Positions 1-6,724 of a stretch of 15,941 nt of DNA are shown one piece after another. The notes beneath the pieces are model-generated. The model did not search any database, had not been told where the DNA came from, and worked only from the letters and a program-made list of their open reading frames with translations. The stretch's first letter is position 1; each line of letters opens with the position of its first letter. Source of the stretch: an uncultured Muribaculaceae bacterium (lineage in GTDB: Bacteria > Bacteroidota > Bacteroidia > Bacteroidales > Muribaculaceae); NCBI GenBank assembly GCA_910578035.1, contig CAJTOB010000037.1:1-15941 (forward strand). Reading direction: 5' to 3'. Both the position numbers and the translations under genes were made by a program.

Positions 1-77
1 CGCTCGAAGCGCACCATCTCAAATAGTTCGTCCATGCCCTCGGGCAGGCACATCCATATTGCATCTGCGGTTTTCAT
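1..77 (-). CDS. 5' end of unidentified minus-strand gene (possible transposase N-terminal region), truncated by window edge
   Basis: An open frame on the minus strand starts with ATG at 77-75 and runs off the left edge after 25 full codons. The visible peptide contains the stretch LPEGMDELFEMVRFE. This leucine-proline-glycine, then acidic-aromatic pattern recalls the short N-terminal region proteins that accompany ISAon1-family transposases in Bacteroidetes, but 25 residues are too few to decide. There are further in-frame ATGs at 53 and 35, and a Bacteroidetes -7-like box lies only five bases upstream of the ATG at 77, so the true start could be internal. It is transcribed away from dusB. 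Confidence 0.35.
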   Translation of the reverse strand, partial: MKTADAIWMCLPEGMDELFEMVRFE

Positions 78-81
78 GCCA

Positions 82-89
82 CAAATTTA
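82..89 (-). promoter_or_regulatory. Possible Bacteroidetes -7 box for the left-edge gene
   Basis: Read on the minus strand this is TAAATTTG, a full match to the Bacteroidetes -7 consensus TAnnTTTG. No good TTTG -33 box lies at the usual 19-21 nt spacing. The box is so close to the ATG at 77 that transcription would begin at or just inside that codon, so either the mRNA is leaderless, a downstream ATG is used, or the match is chance. Confidence 0.35.
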
Positions 90-285
90 ACACTTTTCCC
101 AAAATTCATGCACCGTGTTTTCGGCTTGACCCGTTATTTTTTCTTTTTGTTGGTGCGATTGATCTCGCATTGGAACTGCACTCCAAGCTTCACAACCATT
201 TCTTTACCAAAAAGAATACGATTTATAGACAGTTTATTTCAGAACTGTTTCCGAGCAATCTCCTCCCCGCAAAATATTTTTATGC

Positions 286-311
286 GTAATACAGTTTTAG
301 ACTGTTATTAC
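286..311. repeat. Short hairpin in divergent intergenic gap
   Basis: The arm at 286-295 (GTAATACAGT) pairs with 301-311 (ACTGTTATTAC) around a 5-nt loop, with one bulged base. Neither flanking gene ends here, since both are transcribed away from it, so an ordinary terminator role is not obvious. It could be part of a regulatory leader, a small RNA or an operator-like inverted repeat. Only the base pairing is directly visible. Confidence 0.4.
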
Positions 312-360
312 AAAACATACTGCCATAATTCCAAGAAATTAGCAAAAAAGGCTTCTCAAT

Positions 361-391
361 TTCGCCGACGGTGCTTTTTTTTGTACTTTTG
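361..391 (+). promoter_or_regulatory. Predicted promoter of the dusB operon
   Basis: TACTTTTG at 384-391 matches the Bacteroidetes -7 consensus TAnnTTTG. TTCG at 361-364 sits 19 nt upstream and is one base off the -33 TTTG. The -7 box lies 32 bases before the dusB start codon, leaving a short leader. No other comparable element lies between here and the flippase, consistent with one promoter for the three overlapping genes. Confidence 0.6.
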
Positions 392-423
392 CAAGCGAAC
401 TCCGATAACAAGTACAATAATAT

Positions 424-1431
424 ATGAAGATAGGAACTGTTGATTTAGGCTCACGCCCGGTAGTGCTCGCGCCGATGGAAGATGTTACCGATACCTCTTT
501 CCGCCTCATCTGCAAGGAGCAGGGCGCCGACATGACCTATTCGGAATTCATATCGGCCGATGCGCTTGTGCGCAATATCGCCGCAACCACCCGCAAACTC
601 CACATTGCCGAGGGCGAGCGCCCGACAGCCATTCAGATTTATGGCCGCGAGGTAGAGCCGATGATCGAAGCTGCGAAAATCGTAGCCGAGGCCAAACCAG
701 ACATTCTCGACATAAATTTCGGCTGCCCCGTAAAGAAAGTCGCCGGAAAAGGCGCCGGCGCCGGCATGCTGCGCGATATTCCCAAAATGCTCGAAATAAC
801 ACGCGCCGTGGTGCGCGCCGTCGACATTCCCGTGACTGTGAAGACACGCCTTGGCTGGGATTGCAACTCCAAAATCATATGCACCCTCGCCGAACAGCTG
901 CAGGACTGCGGAATACAGGCGCTGACCGTGCACGGCCGCACACGCTCGCAGATGTACACCGGCTCGGCCGACTGGGAGGAGATTGCCCGAATCAAAGAAA
1001 ACCAGCGCTTCACGCTGCCCCTCATAGGCAACGGCGACATATGCACGCCGCAGGCCGTGGTCGACGCTTTCGAGCGCTATGGCGTCGATGGCGTCATGGT
1101 TGGCCGCGCATCGATAGGCGCACCGTGGATATTCCGCGAAATGACCTCGTATCTGCGCACAGGCAGCGTGGCTGAAGTAAGCAACGCCGAGAAATTCGCC
1201 CTGCTTAGGCGGCAGATACACGAAAGTGTGGAGCGCATCGACGAATACCGCGGCATTCTCCACATTCGCCGCCATCTGGCCGCCTCGCCGCTTTTCAAAA
1301 GCATACCGGGCTTCCGCCCCACCCGCATAGCCATGCTGAAGGCCGATACACTCGACGAACTCGAAGCAATCCTCGAACACATAGAAAAAAACATATTATC
1401 ACAATCAGACCAAACTACAATCTCACAATGA
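424..1431 (+). CDS. dusB: tRNA-dihydrouridine synthase, DusB type
   Basis: FMN-dependent cytoplasmic enzyme that reduces uridine to dihydrouridine in the D-loop of tRNAs using NADPH. The 335-residue length is normal for bacterial Dus proteins. Visible family signatures in order: APMEDVTD near residues 16-23 (the flavin-binding start of the TIM barrel), DINFGCPVKK at 96-105 with the catalytic cysteine at 101, TVKTRLGW near 138-145, TVHGRTR near 168-174, IGNGDI near 201-206 and VMVGRA near 224-229 (phosphate/FMN binding). The C-terminal helical part (about 245-320) has the RRHL and FRPTRIA-type segments expected of the tRNA-binding domain. The start is the first ATG after the predicted promoter. 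Its TGA overlaps the ATG of the next gene (ATGA), so it heads an operon. DusB is my best subfamily guess from the NFGCPVKK and GAGAGML context; the Dus family itself is secure. Confidence 0.93.
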   Translation: MKIGTVDLGSRPVVLAPMEDVTDTSFRLICKEQGADMTYSEFISADALVRNIAATTRKLHIAEGERPTAIQIYGREVEPMIEAAKIVAEAKPDILDINFGCPVKKVAGKGAGAGMLRDIPKMLEITRAVVRAVDIPVTVKTRLGWDCNSKIICTLAEQLQDCGIQALTVHGRTRSQMYTGSADWEEIARIKENQRFTLPLIGNGDICTPQAVVDAFERYGVDGVMVGRASIGAPWIFREMTSYLRTGSVAEVSNAEKFALLRRQIHESVERIDEYRGILHIRRHLAASPLFKSIPGFRPTRIAMLKADTLDELEAILEHIEKNILSQSDQTTISQ

Positions 1432-2144
1432 CACTGCGAACAGCGCTAATTTCCCTCGTCCTCCTCATTGCAAGTATATATACCTCACATGCCGACGAGG
1501 CTCGGTACACCCTGAACGTAGCTAATTTCAATGCAATAACAGTTGTCGACGGAATAGGCGTCGACTATCACTGCAATGCCGACTCGGCCGGCTGGGTGGT
1601 ATTTACCGCAGACCCCGAAATAGCCTCAAAAATATCATTTTCCAATAATAAGGAACATCTGCGCGTGCAGACCCTTGCCGACGAGAAGCCCCTCAAAGGG
1701 ATGCCGCGCGTACGGGTCTACTCGGCATCGCTGCGCTACGCCGAGAACTCGGGCGACTCAACCTTGACGATAAACGCAAGCGTGCCCGTGCAGAAATTCA
1801 CCGCCAAGCAAATCGGCAACGGAACGCTGAGCATATCCGGCCTCAATGTCGAGAAACTCGACGGCGACTCTGCCGCCGGCAACGGACAGCTCTCAATCGA
1901 CGGAAAAGCCTGCAAGGTACGCCTGCGCAACGTCGGCACGGGCCTGATAGATGCCTCCACCCTCGCTTCCGACGAAGTTTCGTGCTTCATTCTCGGCCCG
2001 GGGATAGTGCATGTGCATGCTCCCGGCGAACTTAAAATCACCGGCGCCGGCTCTGGCAAAGTCATCAACCACACCACCGCTGCCAAAGTATCTAACCGCT
2101 CGATAGGAATCAAAGTCGAAGCCCCTGGTGAAGCGCAACCTTAA
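1428..2144 (+). CDS. Exported DUF2807 (GIN-domain, auto-transporter adhesin head) protein
   Basis: A 238-residue protein with a clear N-terminal signal peptide (about residues 1-22: basic MTLRT, a hydrophobic stretch, then SHADEA). The mature part opens with VANFNAITVVDGIGVDYHC, which fits the DUF2807 entry motif (F..I...g.idV...g). It continues as short repeated beta-strand segments such as GNGTLSISGL, GNGQLSIDG, GTGLIDASTL and GAGSGKV, as expected for the right-handed parallel beta-helix of this family. The molecular role of the family is unknown; Bacteroidetes members are periplasmic or surface proteins. It overlaps dusB by 4 bases and the flippase by 17 bases, so translational coupling is likely. 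No lipobox is seen. Confident on family, with no functional claim beyond export. Confidence 0.8.
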   Translation: MTLRTALISLVLLIASIYTSHADEARYTLNVANFNAITVVDGIGVDYHCNADSAGWVVFTADPEIASKISFSNNKEHLRVQTLADEKPLKGMPRVRVYSASLRYAENSGDSTLTINASVPVQKFTAKQIGNGTLSISGLNVEKLDGDSAAGNGQLSIDGKACKVRLRNVGTGLIDASTLASDEVSCFILGPGIVHVHAPGELKITGAGSGKVINHTTAAKVSNRSIGIKVEAPGEAQP

Positions 2145-3600
2145 ACAACGCACAGCAGGCTCGCTGAAGTGGAACCTCGTCGACCGTCTGTCGACACAGG
2201 TCCTCTATGCCATAACCGGCATCGTGCTCGCCCGGCTCCTGAGCGAGGAAGACTACGGTCTTGTCGGCGCCGTGCTCGTGTTTCAGGCTTTCGCGTCGCT
2301 GATTGTAGACAGCGGATTCTCTTTTGCACTCCTCCAGAAACAACGCCCCTCGCGGCTCGATTACTCGAGTGTGCTGTGGTTCAATCTTGGAGTGGCGCTC
2401 ATCCTTTATGCGGCCCTCTTCATCGGCGCGCCGCTGGTAGCGGCGTCGTTCGGAGGCGATGTCCGCCTCATACCCCTGTCGAGGGTCATGTTCCTTTCGC
2501 TTATACTCAATGCCTCGGTCATCGTACAGACAAACCGTCTCATGAAAGCCATGGACGTCCGCATGGTAGCCGCCTCAAATTTCATCGGGCTCACCGCAGG
2601 CGGAATCGTCGGGATATCGCTGGCATTTGCCGGGGCCGGAGCCTGGGCAATGGTATGGCAGACCATCGCAACAGGAGTCTGCAAGGCCATTGTGCTGTGG
2701 ACAACGACACGATGGCGCCCCCTTTTCCGCATATCGCGCGCTTCGCTGAGCTCTTTTTTCGGCATAGGCTCGAAGATGATGTTCACATCGTTTCTCAACA
2801 CGGTCTTTCTAAATATATACTCTTTCATCATTGGCAACCGCCTCGGCATGGCGCCACTTGGCTACTACACCCAGTCCGACAAATGGAGCAAGATGGGAAT
2901 ATCGTCGCTGTCGCAGGTTCTTACCTCTACCTTCGTGCCGACGCTCTCGGCCGTCCAGGACCAGCCTGAGCGCTTCCGACGCATATGCTCCAAGATGAAC
3001 CGCTTCACAGCCTATCTCCTTTTTCCGGCCATGATAGGACTCATGGTGATGGCGCGGCCTATTTTCCACACCCTCTTCGGCAGCAAGTGGGATCCGTCGA
3101 TTTTTCTGTTCCAGCTCCTGCTGCTACGCGGCATTTTCACCGTGCTTATATCGCTCTACAACAACTATCTGCTCGCTCTCGGCCATGCTCGCATCATCAT
3201 GCGGCTCGAGATAGTGCGCGACATCGCCGCCCTCGCCGCCCTCGGCGCGACACTGCCTTTCCTTGCCATGTCGCTGCCGGGCGACCCCGTATATGGAATC
3301 GGTATAATGCTGTGGGGGCAACTCGGCGCCTCAGCGCTCACATGGCTACTTACGCTGGTCTACACCGTGCGCCTTACACAATCAAGTTTCTGGAGCTATA
3401 TCCGCGACCTCATGCCCTACTTCGCCCTCACTGCCGTCATAGTGCCGGTGATGTATCTCGCCGCAGGCCTTTTCGAGGCAGCCCCGCTCAAACTATGCGC
3501 CGAAGCGGTCACCGGCTTGCTGCTCTACCTCATTGCCAACCACCTACTGCGCAGCCGCGTGCAGCAGCAGGTACTCGCCTACCTCGCAGGAGCTTTTTAG
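2128..3600 (+). CDS. Wzx-type polysaccharide/oligosaccharide flippase (MOP superfamily)
   Basis: A 490-residue integral membrane protein that would move lipid-linked sugar units across the inner membrane. The N-terminus, with GSLKWNLVDRLSTQ followed by GIVLARLLSEEDYGLVG (about residues 10-45), is the hallmark start of WzxC/RfbX-like flippases of Bacteroidetes. About 12-14 hydrophobic segments follow to the C-terminus, with a basic central region (about 195-245). Translation appears to start at GTG, because this is the only codon that keeps the conserved amphipathic N-terminus. It overlaps the upstream gene by 17 bases. No glycosyltransferases are adjacent, so the substrate cannot be inferred; orphan flippases of this type are common. 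The stop (TTT TAG) lies directly against the first heptamer of the repeat block at 3601. Confidence 0.87.
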   Translation: MKRNLKQRTAGSLKWNLVDRLSTQVLYAITGIVLARLLSEEDYGLVGAVLVFQAFASLIVDSGFSFALLQKQRPSRLDYSSVLWFNLGVALILYAALFIGAPLVAASFGGDVRLIPLSRVMFLSLILNASVIVQTNRLMKAMDVRMVAASNFIGLTAGGIVGISLAFAGAGAWAMVWQTIATGVCKAIVLWTTTRWRPLFRISRASLSSFFGIGSKMMFTSFLNTVFLNIYSFIIGNRLGMAPLGYYTQSDKWSKMGISSLSQVLTSTFVPTLSAVQDQPERFRRICSKMNRFTAYLLFPAMIGLMVMARPIFHTLFGSKWDPSIFLFQLLLLRGIFTVLISLYNNYLLALGHARIIMRLEIVRDIAALAALGATLPFLAMSLPGDPVYGIGIMLWGQLGASALTWLLTLVYTVRLTQSSFWSYIRDLMPYFALTAVIVPVMYLAAGLFEAAPLKLCAEAVTGLLLYLIANHLLRSRVQQQVLAYLAGAF

Positions 3601-3746
3601 GTACGAGGAGCGAGGTACGAGGAACGAGGTTTATAGTTCTTAGAGCAAAAGTGCGCTCCTCGCTCCTTTCCCCTGAAAAAACTCGCTCCTCGCTCCTCGT
3701 ACCTCGTACCTAAAAAAACTCGCCCCTCGTACCTCGCTCCTCGCCC
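3601..3746. repeat. Inverted arrays of degenerate GAGCGAG/GTACGAG heptamers between convergent genes (likely bidirectional terminator region)
   Basis: The whole 146-bp gap between two convergent stop codons is built from 7-bp units. Plus-orientation units (GTACGAG, GAGCGAG, GTACGAG, GAACGAG) fill 3601-3628. Reverse-complement units fill about 3653-3667, 3682-3709 (CTCGCTC twice, CTCGTAC twice) and 3719-3746. The arrays can fold into long stems. The three minus-oriented blocks are separated by T-runs (read on the minus strand, TTTTTTTAGG and TTTTTTCAGG), and both flanking genes end with TTTTTAGG abutting the first heptamer. The stem-plus-U-run layout on either strand fits a bidirectional intrinsic terminator (inference). 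Confidence 0.85.
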
Positions 3747-5063
3747 CTAAAAAGAAAACATGCACATCACTTCGGCGCGGCGGGCATAGCGGTGCTCGCC
3801 GCTGAAATTGCCACGCTTGCCAATATTGACCTCTGCGCCAAGCTGCATGCGCGGCGTCATATTCCAGAAAACATTGGCGGTAGCGAGCAATCCATACTTA
3901 TACTCGTCGGGCGACGCCGTGTGGGAAGGCAGATAGCGCAACTGACTCACACTGCCGCTCACAAACAGATTTGGCCGGAAATTATACTGCACACCAAGGC
4001 AATATCCCGCCGAAGCCGGCGCGTAGAGCCAGCCCGGACGCACCGGATCGCTCACAAGGTCGTAGTCGCCGAGAAGGTCGCCCCCGAGACCGGCATAGCC
4101 ATGCCCGTAAGAGCCCGTGACATAAGTCGTGACACGGTCGGTGACATGCGCTACAGAGCTGAGCATAGCGCCCCAGCCGGCACGGTTGCGGTTGACCCCG
4201 GCCGCCACATCGCGATACGACAGCGTGCGGACGATGCCCGACAGACGCACATGCTGCCCCTGCGCCCACTGATATTGCGCGAAAGCGGCGAAATCAGGCA
4301 TCCAGTTGTCTACTTTAACGGTCGAGACTCCGTCGGCCCCGACTGCCGCCGAGGGCGTTTCGGCCGATACGGCAAACACCCATTTGTTGCGCACAACAGG
4401 CATGTAGCGCACCAGCACCGATGTCGGCGTTATCTTGTTGGTCGGACCCTGCGCGTCGATTACCGGCGGGAGTGCCGCCGGGTCGGAAAATGTAGACGTC
4501 GCATACCCGATAGTAAAATCATTGATGATGGCATAGGCCTTTTTCAGGGTAAAATCGCGGAATTGATATCCTCCGAAATTAGCCTCTATATAAAGCTGAT
4601 ACTCGCCGAGGGTCTTATTGCGCCCCAGCACACGGAAAAACAGACATGTTCCGGCCGGAGTGGTATCGAAATGCCGCTTTTTGGCCGGATCTGGGGTCAT
4701 CGATATGAGATAGGGTATGAAACCGGGTCCTGGCATGGCGCCTCCCCAGTCGTAATACGCCCTCATGCGCACGGCGCCGCCTATACCCATGGCGAGCTGA
4801 GCGTCCTTGCTCATAAAAAGAAAATATGGGGCCGCAGGGTCTGAAAAATGGCGGAACTGGTCGTAATAGAACACCGAGATTTTCTGGCGGATAGAATCGA
4901 CATAGGCCTGCGTGTCTTTGTCGGCGGGGCGCCCGTCGATATACACCAGTTTATGACTCTCCAGAAGCGAATCGGTCTGGCTGTCGACCAGACTCTTGGC
5001 CGAAACAGGCACCAACGTGCCGACTCCGAGCAGCAATGCAATAAGCAGAAAGAAGCGACGCAT
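3747..5063 (-). CDS. DcaP-like outer-membrane porin
   Basis: A 438-residue secreted protein with a signal peptide (residues 1-22, ending VSA) and a terminal phenylalanine (MCMFSF), the usual signature for insertion of outer-membrane beta-barrels. After an N-terminal linker the barrel starts near residue 82. A DcaP-family-like block follows: DTTPAG near 133-138, then YIEANF near 158-163, KKAYAI near 174-179, and GYATSTFSDPAALPPVIDAQGP at 186-207, which corresponds to the porin 'trapping' loop region of DcaP-type trimeric channels for anionic solutes and peptides. The remainder alternates polar and aromatic residues, as in a barrel. It is the last gene of the minus-strand cluster, 58 bases after glnA with no clear promoter between. 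A role in uptake of peptide or amino-acid substrates for the cluster is inference. Confidence 0.75.
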   Translation of the reverse strand: MRRFFLLIALLLGVGTLVPVSAKSLVDSQTDSLLESHKLVYIDGRPADKDTQAYVDSIRQKISVFYYDQFRHFSDPAAPYFLFMSKDAQLAMGIGGAVRMRAYYDWGGAMPGPGFIPYLISMTPDPAKKRHFDTTPAGTCLFFRVLGRNKTLGEYQLYIEANFGGYQFRDFTLKKAYAIINDFTIGYATSTFSDPAALPPVIDAQGPTNKITPTSVLVRYMPVVRNKWVFAVSAETPSAAVGADGVSTVKVDNWMPDFAAFAQYQWAQGQHVRLSGIVRTLSYRDVAAGVNRNRAGWGAMLSSVAHVTDRVTTYVTGSYGHGYAGLGGDLLGDYDLVSDPVRPGWLYAPASAGYCLGVQYNFRPNLFVSGSVSQLRYLPSHTASPDEYKYGLLATANVFWNMTPRMQLGAEVNIGKRGNFSGEHRYARRAEVMCMFSF

Positions 5064-5121
5064 AATGTTGAAGATAGTTTATATCTCAACACCATACGCC
5101 GCCCCTTTGTTCAGATAATTA

Positions 5122-6636
5122 CTACCCGCAGTAGAAATGCTCGCGGACGATTTCGAGCATGAGTTCAGGCTCGGCGAGGGCGCGGGCATATCGCTCGCCG
5201 TCGAAGGCCCGCAGACGCTTTTCTACAGCCTTGAGAGCGCCGGCGGGGAAAACGCCGTACTCCTCGAAGATGCTCTCGCGAGCCTCGAGACAGTCGGCCG
5301 ACGCGGGGCAGTTGGCCGGCAGTGTAGGCAGTGAAGCAAGTTTCGCGGCATTTTCGGGTTTATGTATGTCTATATCCACATACTGGCGCTCGGCAATCTC
5401 GAGGGCGTCGGACATTTCGAAGCCATGGCGCACGGCAACGGCGAGGCCCGCTATGAGCTGATATATGTCGGCCGAGCAGTCTGCCGAGCGTATTTCGAAG
5501 GTCTGCTTCTGGTGTGCGTCTACATCGTCGCAGGGAGTGGCATGCTTCGCGCCGTTGGCAGCGGCGCACATATTGGCCTTTGCCGTCCAGCCCAGCGGCA
5601 CACGCACGAGCACCGAGCGGTTGCGGTCGCCCCAGCAGATGTTGGTGGGCGCTTCCTGGTGAGGCACAAGGCGGAAGTATGAGGTCGGATTGGCATTGCC
5701 GAAAGCCGTCAGAGCGGCCGCCAGGTCCATGAGGCCGGCGATGGCACGGCGGGCGTCGTCGCTCAGGCTGCCGTCGGGCGCGAGCATGGCGCTGCTGCCG
5801 TCGGCATGTGTGAGCTTCATATGTATATGCAGCCCGGACCCGGCCTTTCCTACAGTGATTTTAGGCGCAAAGGTGATGTCGAGACCCTCGCGCTGCGCAA
5901 GATTGCGGATTACCCACTTGGCGAGCATGAGCTGGTCGGCTGCGTCGCGGGCGTCGACGGGCAGGAATTCGATTTCGTTCTGCTCGTAGACTTTGCCGTC
6001 GAGAGTAAAATTGCCAACCTCGGAATGCCCGTATTTTATCTGCGCGCCGGTGCGGGCTATATAGCTCATGCAGAGGGTGCGGAAGTCGTTGAACTTGGCA
6101 AAAGGCGCCGACTCATGATAGCCGCGCTGGTCGGTAGCCGGGAATGTGCCGGGGTCGGGTGCTATAACATAATACTCAAGTTCGCCCATGGCATGAAAAT
6201 GCAAGCCCGTCACCTCGGTAAAGGCCCGGCAGGCCTTATCGAGCATATTTTCGGGTGCGGATTCGAGCGGTTTGCCGTCCTTGTCGAAATAGGAGCACAG
6301 CATCGTGAGCGTAGGCAACGACGCAAAGGGGTCTACGAAGGCCGTGCGGAAACGCGGAATCACATACAGGTCGGAACTTCCAGCCTCGATAAATGGGAAC
6401 AACGATGAGCCGTCGACACGCTCGCCGAGCGTGAAGATTGTCTCGAGATATGCAAGGCTGTTTATAACGAAATTGAGAGTTTTCAGGCGTCCGTCGGCTG
6501 CCGGATACATGAGATTAATCATTTCGATACCGTTATTGGCAACGAAATCGATGATATCGGCCTTGGTAAAATCGGCCGGCGCTTTCTGCAAATATGCCAC
6601 CACGGCATTCTTGCTCAGTCTTATATCTTTATCCAT
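5122..6636 (-). CDS. glnA: Type I (GlnA-family) glutamine synthetase
   Basis: A 504-residue cytoplasmic enzyme making glutamine from glutamate, ammonia and ATP. Active-site elements are in canonical order: DGSS (75-78) after the beta-grasp domain, GELEYY (151-156, two metal-ligand glutamates), HSEVGN (204-209), NEIEF (220-224), GSGLHIHM (266-273, ATP/metal histidine), FRLVPHQEAP (321-330, containing the equivalent of the catalytic E327 flap residue), RNRSVLVRVP (338-347) and FEIRSAD (380-386). The spacing from RNRS to FEIR is about 20 residues longer than in E. coli GlnA. The C-terminal tyrosine adenylylation motif (NLYDLP) is not recognisable, so GlnE-type control is unlikely. It starts 88 bases after the epimerase stop, beyond the TTAGTGG hairpin, with no obvious promoter. 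A gamma-glutamyl-amide ligase of the same fold is the main alternative. Confidence 0.87.
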   Translation of the reverse strand: MDKDIRLSKNAVVAYLQKAPADFTKADIIDFVANNGIEMINLMYPAADGRLKTLNFVINSLAYLETIFTLGERVDGSSLFPFIEAGSSDLYVIPRFRTAFVDPFASLPTLTMLCSYFDKDGKPLESAPENMLDKACRAFTEVTGLHFHAMGELEYYVIAPDPGTFPATDQRGYHESAPFAKFNDFRTLCMSYIARTGAQIKYGHSEVGNFTLDGKVYEQNEIEFLPVDARDAADQLMLAKWVIRNLAQREGLDITFAPKITVGKAGSGLHIHMKLTHADGSSAMLAPDGSLSDDARRAIAGLMDLAAALTAFGNANPTSYFRLVPHQEAPTNICWGDRNRSVLVRVPLGWTAKANMCAAANGAKHATPCDDVDAHQKQTFEIRSADCSADIYQLIAGLAVAVRHGFEMSDALEIAERQYVDIDIHKPENAAKLASLPTLPANCPASADCLEARESIFEEYGVFPAGALKAVEKRLRAFDGERYARALAEPELMLEIVREHFYCG

Positions 6637-6654
6637 GGCTATAGTCTTTTAAGG

Positions 6655-6724
6655 TTAGTGTTCAGTGGTTAGTGGTTAGGGTTATATACCAGCGTGAGCC
6701 AAGCCCCTAACCACTAACCACGGA
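6655..6724. repeat. Inverted TTAGTGG heptamer arrays forming a perfect 17-bp hairpin
   Basis: Four 7-bp units (TTAGTGT, TCAGTGG, TTAGTGG, TTAGGGT) lie head to tail at 6655-6682. Reverse-complement units (CCCCTAA, CCACTAA, CCACGGA) lie at 6704-6724. Arms 6665-6681 and 6705-6721 pair perfectly over 17 bp around a 23-nt loop. The element begins 3 bases after the epimerase stop codon and ends shortly before glnA, both on the minus strand. No U-run follows the stem, so it may act as an mRNA 3'-stabilising hairpin or attenuator rather than a full terminator (inference). Confidence 0.85.

Larger units (their letters stand above)
78..423. other. AT-rich non-coding gap between divergent genes
   Basis: About 350 bases without a convincing gene. 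The stretch is clearly more AT-rich than the flanking genes. Short open frames here (for example 59-289 and 108-443, plus strand) have low-complexity, Phe/Ile/Arg-rich translations with no domain and run out of, or across into, the neighbouring genes, so they are not called. The gap holds one hairpin (286-311), several copies of an ACAGTT/AACTGT word (229-234, 243-248, 291-296) and the dusB promoter at its right end. Confidence 0.6.

Noticed and set aside
108..443. Small plus-strand open frames at 59-289 and 108-443
   Set aside because: AT-rich, low-complexity peptides with no signal or domain, and 108-443 runs across the dusB promoter and start.
439..495. APMEDVTD instead of the commoner APMAGVTD in the Dus protein
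   Set aside because: To my knowledge this variant is usual in Bacteroidetes Dus proteins, and the catalytic cysteine and flavin motifs are intact.
451..1380. 309-codon open frame antisense to dusB
   Set aside because: It lies entirely within a well-supported Dus gene. Its Ala/His/Tyr-rich translation resembles no family and arises from GC-biased third positions.
3601..3746. CRISPR array
   Set aside because: The units are 7 bp with no unique spacers of constant length, and they occur in both orientations.
3792..4844. 350-codon plus-strand open frame across the porin gene
   Set aside because: The Arg/His-rich translation has no domain, while the minus-strand frame has a signal peptide, porin motifs and a terminal Phe.
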